DNA from: Terebella lapidaria
Taxonomy: Eukaryota > Annelida > Polychaeta > Terebellida > Terebellidae
DNA length: 64,000 nucleotides
Direction of reading: 5' to 3'
Assembly: GCA_949152475.1 (NCBI GenBank)
Contig: OX424562.1
Location: 25,358,209-25,422,208, forward strand
The notes below the pieces were generated by a model. That model had not been told where the DNA came from. It searched no databases and saw only the letters and a list, made by a program, of their open reading frames with translations. Position 1 is the first letter of the stretch; every line of letters starts with the position of its first letter. This document shows, piece by piece, positions 10,331-21,479 of the stretch. The position numbers and the translations under genes were made by a program.

Positions 10331-10364
10331 CATTTTTTCCCCATGTGACAGCACTGCGCTTCCA

Positions 10365-13300
10365 TAGATATGGAAGTAAATCTCTCCGAACGACTGTCAA
10401 AATCGGCCACACTAAAGAGGTATACACGGCGAAATCCGAGGTAACAACGAGATTGAGAAAAAAAGGCTGTCATCAGGTTTTGTTGAACATGAACTATCCG
10501 TCCCTGTTCACTCCTGTGAAGCAAATTATGTGCTTAATCAGTGTACCCTCTTATTAGAACAACATATGGACTATTCACGAAATTATATCCATAGCGTATG
10601 CCTGTCGAGTTCACTGATTCGCTCGAACAACTCATTTTGGTCAGTCACGGAGCGGTGCCAGATCGAACCTAACTCTTACCGGTATCTCTCAATTGGAAGC
10701 ATACTACCATCTATAGTGGTACATTGGCTTTTCGTTGGCGACCATGAACTTGACCGAGATTAATCTTGACACGCATAAGGTTTAGCGTCCGCATGAGGTA
10801 GCTTTTCCACGAAATTTGGCACTAACACATATAGAGAAAATTTTGGTCATTTAATATTAAGACAGTTGTTCTTCAAAATTCTCACACCTTCAATTTCGGA
10901 TAAATTTATGAGCAGTTAAACGATATTTTCTTTTGAATATATCCCTTTTTTCCCTTTGTTTTTGTGTCCATAGAACATGTTTCCACTTGAAATGTACACA
11001 ATAATTAAGGAGTTGTGTGTTGCATATTGCCTTGTGTTAAAATGTACGTATGTATGTGTGTTAATATTCAGTGCTGCCTGATACCTTTCCGAAATCTGAC
11101 GGAAGCTAAACAAAGTCTTAACACAACACGGCCTAATCATTGTCATACACGTTTCATGGTCAAAACAATGATACTTTGAAAGAAATTAGCATAACAACTA
11201 TGTTCGACAAGACATATCTATGGGTAATGCTGGTCTTAATTCCAATTGGGAGCACATATGGAGTCATATATTAGTTTACTCTTGGTAAGTTCGAATTTGA
11301 CTTCGAATAACACTGGAAATTTGTGTGTGTGTAAAATTACGTATATGGACTACACATGACGATGCAATTGAATCGCTCAAAGTTGGACGTTCAAGTTATG
11401 ACCACCGATGATATTCCACCGTTGATGGGAATCACAACGTCTCCCTTGTAAGATGTTTCATGCGTGTATAATGGGGACTGTATGATGCTGGAATAACTGC
11501 ATCCTCGGTATGTCGTGGTAGGGTTCCATACATACATGTACAAGCTACAGAATAGTAGGGATGGAAAGTGTTAAGAATATGTCCGGAGGAAATGTTTCGC
11601 TGGTTTTTTTTTATATTTATAAAAAATTAAATTAATATCTCAAGGTTATTTTTTTATATTTATGTTTTTTTTTATATTTATGAATTAAATTAATATCTCG
11701 AGTCATCACTCCAGTTTTTTTTAAATGCGCATATATCCTATTCTAAGTGCGATTCTAATATGATTCTATTACATCAGCGTTATATCAGCGCGTGCATAAA
11801 ATCACTGCCTGGGCAAACAGCGTGACAATATTTGCGACCCCCGCTGTACCACACAAACATCACTGACATCTGACATTGTGAACTACAGTTCACAGCATAG
11901 TAAACGGGCGAAGCCCGCACGACAGCGCGCAACGTATATCCACCGTGGAATCACTCCCTGCCCGTCACTGCGGGAGACCTCATAAAACGGAACCAGCTGA
12001 AATTAGTGCGTTTTTAGTATATCCGGGCCCGAGGCCCGGACAATGACCGAAGTGAAAATTCGTCTCAAGCTATTTCAAGGGGCGTCCCCGATTAGTTGCA
12101 TAAAGTGTTAAGCATTTCCCTTTCTCCAACGTGAGACATTAACTGTCATGATTGACAAATAGAAGTTATCCTCAGAAGTCACCACGTCCAACTTTATCGA
12201 AAAGATCAAGACAACGTCCATCAACGAGGCACAAACAAAAGAACAATATGGTTGAATTCCAGACCCCCAATATAGTCAACTGTCCATATTTTGGAAACAA
12301 AGGGGTGATTTTGAACAATTCTGACTAGAGCTACATGTATTTACAGCAGCTACTAGATAGGCAAGGCATATATCTGCAAATATCCCAGATGAACATCACT
12401 ACCGAGGAACTACATCAAGTCATTTCACATTAAACAACTATATTTACATACTGACTGTCCCTGATAACACTTGTGTGGGCTACCAAATATAAATGTTTGG
12501 TCGAGCTTCGTTTCTATTCCAAAAAGCGTTTGATGTTAAGTATTTTTATTATATCATAAAAATCTTGTACTATACTGTAATAGGTTGATTACGTGTCTCA
12601 TAAGAACATCTGAACTTAAACACAGATGGTGTGTGTCCTCAGTTCACAATCTATATGAAAACTTTGAAAATACGCCCCACATATTAGGCCCTAATTCTTC
12701 AATAATCAAAGATAAAATAAAGGTTCTTATCATCACAGTGTAGGCCTACACGGAACACTCTACCAGCTTGGATATATCTAGTTTGAGCTTTCATAGTAAA
12801 AACGGGGTTTTTTTTGGCTAAATTGGTATTCCCTTTGCTCGAATGTAGCCAGTCCAATAACACGGATGGAAAAAAAACTCACTATGATCAGTTGACGTTT
12901 GATGCAAACATATTGTACACGTACATATATCATGGGACAGCTGCAATACTAACTAGTTTCATAACTTCGACAGGCCTATGACCAATACACACCACTTTAC
13001 AGAAAAGGTACAAATCAACTTGACCTCAATAAGAGAGTTCTTGGCTTTCGTCGTTATAGTGCTGAATTCGGATTCAAGTATGACCAAATTACCATAAATA
13101 CCGGATTACAGTATTCCAGTAGCATTCCTGGATGCCAGTAGCAATCCTGAAATAAGCAATATCGGGAATGAAAACAAAACCCTTACATAAATTACTTACA
13201 TCCACACGTGAGTCATCTGCTACGGACCTAAATATAAATGTATATTCTGTACACTGGGTGAAATTAGTATACAACTGCCCAGCAATTAACCTATTGAGAC

Positions 13301-15399
13301 ATATCGAAATTCGAAATTGAGACATATCGTCATTTGATGTCATCCTCCAACTACATGTATGCGAGTACAGAAAGAACATGATAACTTGATCATGTTACAC
13401 AACAGCGACATCATGCGCATGTATCGACCTTAACATTGATACAACGAGCTGTTGATGGTGTTACTACTAAACATAAACGAGACACTTCTGAAACAAAATA
13501 AACAAGATATTTCATCTGGTGAAATATCGTGATGTACGCCTGATTATATGAGTAAATATGGCTCAAAAATAATATTGGAAATCCCACGAATCCCACGAAA
13601 CAGCTTGTAGGTCATATACGTGAATAATAAGTACAAGTAACTAATTTAAACAATCACGAGCTATAAGGCTAAAAGTTGATTTTGTACTCATGGAAATGTT
13701 CACCACCTCTGCCAGCAGTGACTCTGACTCAATGTCCTTTTACCTCATTGCTGTATCGATCTACATATATCGTGCTGATTCCCTGAAAACATTTGGGTTC
13801 AAATATTTAGTTCAAATATATACAAGTTCGTGGGACATTTTGGTGATTTGCAGATGACGTCATAATCCTGACTTGAGAATAAGATTCGTAGGGCCTATTG
13901 TATTGCCGTCCACTCAAGGTGTTGCCGTCCAGTCAATTCTTTTCTTAAATGGTGTCGAGTTGAGCAATAGCAAACCATCTATTCATGAAAGCGCAATTCT
14001 GATCTCAGACTATTTTTTTTGCTCGCTATGAAAATATCATCAACTTCCCCTCTAAAATCAAAGGTTCCGCATGAGAACGCAATTCTCGGACTGATTCCTG
14101 TTGGAAAGCAATCTGAAAAATAAATACCTGAATATATTGATGTCCTATTCCATTAGCAACCATTTGACGTACATTTAATGGCCCGTTGCGTAAAAGTGCG
14201 GAACTGGCCCACATTGTGTTTGGTTTACTCCCGACGGAAATATTGATATATGTGTTATCGAAATGTGCTTTATATTGTAACTCACATATGATGAAATATT
14301 TATCATATGACATTGGTCTGTGCCTAATTTGGCTCCACGGAGTCGAGAATAATGCAATGACATAAATATATCATAGCATCATGTATGAAGTTGAGAGAAT
14401 ACCATGGGTATTCATTCATTGAACTATCAAACAAAAGGCACATTATAGCACATACACATGAATTAGCATTTGAATTTCTCTCATTTCATCGGAAACAAAA
14501 TGTTCACATTTCTATGGGCCTGATTTTTCAGGTCAGTGTGTTCAAGGAGCTATAAAAAGTTCAAAAGCAATTATGGCAGTAAATGATTTGATTCTTGACA
14601 TCATTTCAATGAAAGGATAGAGAGAGAGACTTCTGAAAAATAAGTACAAGTTATTCGGAAGTTTCCTTAGTAGGGAAGTAACATCTCCAGACAGTAGATC
14701 TGTCCTAGTTGAAGAACCAATCGGCTGAAAACAGTCACACGTCGTCTATATCCAGCAATATGGACGTTAATCCTTATTCAGGGTCGACCATCCGTGAGTG
14801 CCAACGCGACAGAACCACAAGCCTCTGATGCTGATGAAATATCACGAATGGATTGTCCCAATAGAAACAAAGTCCCATAAACAGTTATCTATTTTTAGTT
14901 CTGAGACAATATCAGTTGTGAAGCTCATACTACTAGAGAAACGTTAGTTTGTAAATAAATACATTTTCAGAAGAAAAACTCGTCGTTTTCGGTACATAGT
15001 GATTCGATTGAAAATATACAAAACCATACAATTTACTAGGGTTTTTTTTTTCATGTTAAAATTAGCCATCATTTCACTTTAAAAAGGCTCTTCAATCCAA
15101 AACTCTTGTATTTCAAATGTACATTACATATGTGGCGAAATAGCGTAACTACCGGCTGCTATTGAGCCGACAGGATCGTACAGTACGATGTATGGTGTGC
15201 AAAACACAAACAAATAGTCCGACGATTTAACATATAACCTAAATTATAGCATATAGTTTGAAAGAGGATAATGCAACTTTCAACAAAGGAGCATAAGAAA
15301 TCAACATAAAATGAAAATTGTGTAGTAGTTTGATGGAGTTTGAAGTGAGAAGTTTGACCGTATAAACCAGAATTTGAAATGGTTTGATGTAGTTTGAAG
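10365..15399. other. non-coding DNA, little recognised
   Basis: About 5 kb without a believable gene. Notable items are T-rich duplicated tracts (11605-11700), a GC-richer patch with two perfect short hairpins (11905-12050), and at about 12490-12610 a diverged match to a segment also found inside the hAT element (the GTTTGGTCGAGCTTCGTTTC word and what follows). No inverted ends or target duplications were found. Confidence 0.4.
11900..12052. other. GC-rich patch with two short hairpins
   Basis: ACGGGCGAAGCCCGCA near 11906 and CCGGGCCCGAGGCCCGG near 12024 are strong stem-loops in AT-rich DNA. Hairpins of this form are seen near Helitron 3' ends, but no CTRR terminus follows at the right distance, so the origin is unknown. 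Confidence 0.3.
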
Positions 15400-16597
15400 C
15401 AGGCATGGGTTAATTCAATTTTTCATTTTTAATTGAATGATGAAACTAACTCAACTAATTTAATTTAATTAATTACATTCCATTTTCGGGTCAATTTAAT
15501 TTAATTGCCAAATATTTTTTATTGAAGTCAATTGATGCAATTAAATCACAATTAACCAGCAGTTTCCCAGCATCAACTATATATTTGATAGTTCGCATTG
15601 TTAGCGGTGGCCAGACAAAATCTACCCTCCCCCACACATTGATACTTACATTCATACCACTGTCATCGAGGATACCATCAACTCAGTAGCCTCCTGGCTT
15701 GTGACTAGGTACTTATGTACTTGTCACATATCTGTTCCATGGGGGTTTGTTTCGGATTTCTAAATTATTTTCATAGGTTATTGGGCAGTTGTATACTAAT
15801 TCCATCAGGTGTACAATAGAAACAACTACATTTAACACACTGTTTGCCCCTGATGACACCAGTGTGTCTTTGGGTAAATTATTTGATCGGGCTTTGTTTC
15901 TATTGCAAAATGTTGTATTTTACGTTTGTTTTGGTATCATCAAAATCTGACTGTATTGGTGGTAATAGATTGATACTTACATACAATAAGGGCTTTCTTA
16001 ATAAATGAACCCTCTCCCCCAAAACAAAAGCCCATCCTGTAGCTCATCTGGGTGATAATCTCTTCTGTGTCTATGATGATCTCCTTAGAACCTCAAACCC
16101 GAATTCAAAGGCAGAAAATATCAACGATCATAGACAATGGTTAATTGGCCATGGCTGTTAGGCCAAATGCCAGTACTAGCAGTCAGTGGTGTGGTTGTGT
16201 AATCTAGATCAGGACAGTATATTGAACTGACACGAGATATCCTGTAGAGATGCGAGAGATTCTATCATAAAACATCACACAAACATCTGCACCCTATGGA
16301 AAAAGGTATATATAATAGAAGTGGCCGAGTCATCGGGTTCATCTCTTATAAGTTTACTGCATATATTTGAACTGCATATGTAAATTTCCAAGCCTTCAGA
16401 AATTCTACGAGGGAACTTTTAATAAAAACTTTCAGTAATGGAGAAAGTAATTGTTAATTTGATTAATTAAATGTGTCATTTAATTGTAATGTAATTAATT
16501 AACTTGATGAAATGTGTTAATTATAATTTAATTGCATGATTTATAGTTTAATTGTAATTTAATTAATTAAAAATCCAAGTTAATTGACCCATGCCTG
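15400..16597. mobile_element. non-autonomous hAT element with 8-bp target duplication
   Basis: The left end reads CAGGCATGGGTTAATT and the right end, reversed, reads CAGGCATGGGTCAATTAA. Perfect 8-bp direct repeats GTTTGAAG flank it at 15392-15399 and 16598-16605. CAG-starting inverted ends and an 8-bp duplication are the marks of the hAT superfamily. Subterminal DNA on both sides is dense in TTAATT words. No transposase frame is present in its 1198 bases. The tandem array's repeat unit begins inside this element, so the copies to the right (21480-22486 and 27372-28279) hold only its right portion. Confidence 0.88.
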
Positions 16598-19500
16598 GTT
16601 TGAAGTAGCTTGACATGATGAGTTTAATCCTGTAAACACCCAGCATCAAACTTACATCAAACTCACTTTTAAGAGTTTGAAGTAGCTTGAAGTAAATAAT
16701 TTGGAGCACTTTGAACGTGTAAACCAGCCCTAAAATCGTATTGCTACATTCAAGACGGCCACATTATACTTGTTAATTGTTAAATTTCGTACATTCATAT
16801 ATCCATATATACATTTCATAAAATATTTTTCCTTGGATCAGTTCATTAAATGTCGACTGAGGTCAAAATTAAGGACAACAAATGATATTCCTTATACAGC
16901 TTCATATATATATGCGCGTGGTACTGTCTTGAGCTTATATACAAGTGTTTGTCTGCAGAGACAAAACGATGGCACAGAAACAGACATCGGGGCATTTCTT
17001 AACTTCCAACAACGCGAGATGGTATCACTTAGCATTGTAGCCCTTCTGTATGTCTGTGAGACTAATTATGCCTAAAATGTTCTGAAGTTGTCATTGGGGA
17101 ATATCGTACATCTGTGAAGGTCATTTATGTCGTGGCATATTTGTCAGATATAAATGTTCGAGATATTTATCGCGTGTCTTATTACCCAGAGGGGCAATGC
17201 TTCAGGGGGTTAATATATAATAGAGAAGACGCAGAAAACTTAGCAAAGCAGCGAGTCTTTCAGTGATATTACCCCCCCCCCCTATTAAATGAGCCATTGC
17301 TGTGTACAGTTCGCTAGAGGAGGTGGGATGAGACGTTTTAATTCCTGCTGGATGTTTTGCCTAGTGTAGGGCATGTGTGCCAGATGGGAACATATATGAT
17401 AAATGTTTCGTGTGTCAATGTGCTATTGCTATTGCAATGAGCAAAAAAAAATATGTCACAGTTCAAATGAATAAAAGACACGCTTTTAGGTCATGGAGAT
17501 TATGTGGAAAAGGAAGTGTATGTGTTTGCCCATTTCCACAAAAGTGGTATGCCGTTATGTGTATTCACAATAAGGATACATCCAAGTGGCGTTGGTATCG
17601 TCTTGGTAATATTAATGCACCGAAAATATACAAGATGCAAGGTTATTGTGTTATGTTCCGTGATTGATTGACACATGGAAGTAAATCCCTGATGGCATCT
17701 AACTTTTCCAGAAGATTGACAAATACAGTCATGACATTGTACTCACTGGGGCAGATCGATACTCTTGATTGGTTCTATCAGCGCTTGATATAAGTAGTAA
17801 AACAATTGTACTTGTTAGTGTAAAGTACACTGATGTATGATATGTTTAGTGTGAGTGTTTGTTTCCAAGCGAGGTTTCCCAAATGACCTCTTGCAGTACT
17901 CCTGTGATGGATATATATGAAATAACTAATTACTTTCAAGCGTAAGAGGTTACCCGTAGGAGGTTATGTTTTCCTTTGCACAGTCAATTTATAACCCAAT
18001 CTAATCTCTGCTGGTTGAGTCAGGCGTGGGTGGCTCATTGCAATGCCGCACTACCAACAACAAAGACACTGCTCCATCTCTGTCGGAGTCAAAAGGCGAT
18101 TGCGTCCGAGCTGATCCGCGCAGTTTATACGCTCTACTATCGGCGAGGACATTGATATATATATAAACACACATACATTACAAGCTTAAATGTGTGTTTG
18201 AGTATGTCATAGTAATAGGATTGAGGTGATATGGGTGCCACATGATTAGGCTTGTACTCTGCATATTTAGCCAGTTATTTAAGTCTAATTGTTCAAAATT
18301 ATTGTACACTCGTGCAAATAACTTACATATCTGTCAAGTAATATATATTACAGCACTTTTGTTCATTGTTTTTAATTTGTTAGAATGGCGAAAGTCATGT
18401 GGCTGATTCAGGTCACATGAAAACAAAATTCTATTCTAAATTTGTATATGTGGAATATTTAAAGATAGATCTACGTGTACACATGTTTTTGATTCAGTCA
18501 TTTGTCGGACATAGAGACATTCGTAACTGTTTCATGGTAGATACAAGTAATATTCGTCCAATTCAGCCTTATATATCACACAATGCGACCGATTATGGTC
18601 GATTATTTGCACACTATATCGCCCATAACAATCACACCCATGACGACATTCCGTCGTATATTACAAGCGTGGAGGTGAGATGCTATAAAATACTCAGCAA
18701 GTTTCCCAAGTTCTGATGGTCAGTACAATTCATCGTCTTCTACCAGGCTCCATAAAAGGGACAAGACGAGGTACTTTGTTACAACTTAGATTGGCTATGA
18801 GGTGATTACTGAACAGACAATTCACTACTGGGACACATCACTCATGGCACGAGGGTGGTATGTAGACAGTCCTCGGCATTCTCCTCGTGTCTGTGACGAC
18901 TGATTCGATGTCTGAGGAGATATAGTTTTATTTTCCTTCATGAAAGAAAATATGATGGGGTCTATATCAAAGCGTATGGATTGTATCCTTTTTGTTTTAT
19001 ACATCAAAATACGGCGTTTGAAACCACAATAAAAAGGTTCTATTTCTCGTTCTTGCGCTGTCCATTTCCTCTATGTTGATGTGAAGAAATTTCACACAGT
19101 TACTGATGCGTCAGGGCACGTTTCCACTATTATTATCGTCATTTCATGTAGTTATAGCAAGATGGGAGATGCAGTTCAGCAATTTGTGCAATGGTAAACA
19201 GGATTAACTTGGTCGGTGTTTAGTATACCGTCAGATAATAATGGTTCTCCTCCATCATTATGACGTAATCCAAAGGTCACAAACCTAATGAACGACACTG
19301 TCGGGCAATATGTATATATGCATTTACGTTATCGTTCGAGGCTGCCATTTGCTGTGTCTTTATTAAAAAAAATTCGTATCACTAGCACAAGGTATCTATG
19401 GGGCAGCAAATTTTAAAAATACATGACCCTCATCTGCAGAGGCAGGTTCATGAAATACCAACAAAAAAAATATCACTGTTCCTGAATACCAACGAACCTC

Positions 19501-21479
19501 CAGTTTTGACCATCGGTTTCGAAGAAGTAATTCGAGAGCAATGAGACTCAGACATCTCCTTGCACTAGCATGGAGGTTTGTTTGTTACCCATGTGATGAC
19601 ACAATTAACTGACTGGCAACCGTGAGGGGACTGAGGATAATGCCTGTTTGCAATGGACAAAGTGCATGGCATTACTGAATGACATGAAACGTGGAACGTC
19701 AGGTAAATTACAATATTATATAAGATATCGTGAACATTGCTGAATATACAGATTATACCCCACAACTGTGAGTACATGTAGATTTATCGATCTGTGGAAC
19801 CTGTCAACAGTGCCGAGTGCCAGTTACATGGCGAGTTACATGCTTGCCGTCAGGAGTTCAGGGATACCCGAAAGAGTACCCAGTGAAGTGCTCAATTAGT
19901 CTCTAAACTGTTCCCACACGAATATATGTTCCACCAAATAGCTGTCTTCAGATATACATGGATATCATCAGGATCTAGTTGATCCGTACACCAAATCCGT
20001 GACGACTATGAAGCAAGACATAGAGATTTTTCCATATTCACGACGGCCGTCATTGTGAAGTAGGAAGCCTTCTCTGCGAACTACCTGATTTAACCTCCTC
20101 ATGACCACATATGGGCCTAATGAAGTTCCTTCCCGATTTTACCTGGCATTGGACCTAGTCACGAGATTTATGTAACGTGAGGATAAATTTCTTAATTACA
20201 TGGTATAAGTGACTAAACGAAAATGCATCTATATCGTGAAGCTAGTTCGGGAACTATGTTTTATGTGTATGTGTACTTATTAACCTCAAAGATGTTATTT
20301 TCCCCATATTCTGCCTTTGTGTATCTATAATGATTAATTCTCTATGGCGGTGGTGTTGCCATGGCGATATTGATGTAGCTTTGCAATTGCCACAAAAGAT
20401 GAACATAAAACAAAACCATTACGTCATGTTACGTGCCTCAATGCTTGATGGACACATGGGAGAAATTCACAGAAGACATCCAACTTTTTTTGGTATGATT
20501 GATAAATGCTATCAAGTCGATACTGGATAACTATTTGGTCGGACTTTATTTCTATTGCAAAATGTTGTATTTTACATTTATTATTGACATCATCAAAATC
20601 TGACTGTAATGGTGGTAATAGATTGATACTTACATTGATAATAACTGGATTTATTCAGTACTGGACTGTGGATAATTATCATAATTACAAACTTTCTCGT
20701 CAGTATTTGGGACTGTGACTGGTTAATGTAATGAAAATCAATGGTTATGTAAACGCAATGGAAGTGTTCTTCCGAATCACATCAGTAAACATGGTATCAG
20801 TTATTGATTGATGGATATGAAACAGCACAAGGGGCAAAATGTTATCATTTCATACTCAATATGTAACTCCTTTGATAATCAATCCATAACCCTAGCGTGT
20901 TGTGTGGCGCCAGACTGGCCTATTGTACTGCCTAATTACCATCAACAAAGGTATTGTTCCATCACTGCCAAAGTCAATGGGTGGATGAGATCGACCTATT
21001 TGCGCGGTGCTCTATACTGGCCAATTGAGGAGGACATTGACATATGGAGGCAGATATATTATAAGTAATAATATTGTGCCTGTCAGAAGGTGGCACATAG
21101 TTACACTCGTCAAATGTATAAAAGGGTAGGTAACAAATACCACTAAATTAATTGTATTTACTCGTGCTAAACATACGTATAGATGTATCTGTGATGTTCC
21201 TGGAAACTTTGTCAAATGTCAAGTAAGAACCCGTTTGCTTATGGTAGTTTATTCATTATTTTTTTAGCATTTTGGAAGAGTACAAATGTTGACACTTACA
21301 CTATGAACTCACACGTTTAGTATACATTCAAACAAGGACTACCTTGTCTGTCAAAACTCATTTACTGAACAGGGAAAACACTTTGGAAAAAACTGATCAA
21401 AGCGTGCTTCCAAATGACAACTATCTTGTCTAATCTAAATCCATCTACTCGTATGCGTATTACCCCCCCCCCCCCCCCC
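15630..21479. repeat. tandem macrosatellite, unit 1 (about 5.89 kb)
   Basis: First of three nearly identical head-to-tail copies. It begins within the hAT element near the CTACCCTCCCCCAC tract and ends at a run of 17 C (21463-21479). Matching points in unit 2 lie 5883 bases away early in the unit and 5891-5892 later; the change comes from a C-rich tract at about 17270. Inside, two related sub-blocks (about 17370-18180 and 20315-21060) share diverged sequence such as the CAACAAAGACACTGCTCC region, so the unit is itself composite. Unit 1 lacks about 33 bases near 15660 that units 2 and 3 keep. I recognise no gene; the short open frames are discussed under rejected items. Confidence 0.9.
20522..20650. 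mobile_element. 115-bp insertion with 7-bp direct repeats, in units 1-3
   Basis: A 115-base segment (20529-20643) sits between direct repeats ACTGGAT (20522-20528 and 20644-20650). The older copy at 37393-37420 has the empty site with one CTGGAT, so this is an insertion into the array ancestor of units 1-3. Its sequence closely matches a stretch inside the hAT element (about 15870-15985), and weaker relatives lie at 12490 and 59440. It looks like a short mobile repeat of unknown class. The equivalent copies lie at about 26413-26541 in unit 2 and 33152-33280 in unit 3. Confidence 0.6.

Larger units (their letters stand above)
5333..10364. mobile_element. outer inverted-repeat DNA element with minisatellite core, split by a Harbinger
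   Basis: The left end at 5333 reads CGGAAGCGCAGTGCTGCCAC and the right end, reversed, reads TGGAAGCGCAGTGCTGTCAC, continuing as CATG with one further difference. Each end is next to a TA (5331-5332 and 10365-10366), which suits a TA target duplication. Between these ends lie units of a minisatellite based on AAGTCGTTTTAACGAGATAA: about one unit on the left (5365-5390) and many on the right. All the rest is the Harbinger at 5391-10058. Its superfamily is not recognised and it encodes nothing of its own, so it is a MITE-like carrier. Confidence 0.65.

Noticed and set aside
11906-12045. Helitron 3' end suggested by a GGGCGAAGCCC hairpin
   Set aside because: No CTRR terminus at the expected distance and no TC-start or Rep/Hel coding sequence in the neighbourhood.
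15847-15900. CTGATGA followed by a short ACAC/GTGT stem, resembling a hammerhead ribozyme core
   Set aside because: The required GAAA and closing stems do not follow; it is likely a chance match.
16770-17075. 101-codon frame shared by units 1 and 2
   Set aside because: In unit 3 the frame is already interrupted by small changes, and the protein has no recognisable feature.
18399-18716. 105-codon frame repeated identically in units 1 and 2 and nearly so in unit 3 (18399, 24290, 30084, 31030), possibly a gene in the array
   Set aside because: Identity follows from the recent duplication of the DNA. In the diverged copies at about 41590-41730 and 63520-63610 the same stretch has stops and frame changes, so there is no sign of coding constraint.
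18825-19007. 60-codon minus-strand frame kept in units 1-3 and partly at 35416-35646
   Set aside because: Similarity exists in both strands equally and comes from DNA relatedness; indels break the frame outside a short block.
21463-21479. Poly-C runs (17270, 21463, 27354) and poly-G run (36820) as functional G-quadruplex elements
   Set aside because: They look like unstable mononucleotide tracts at repeat junctions; nothing else indicates function.
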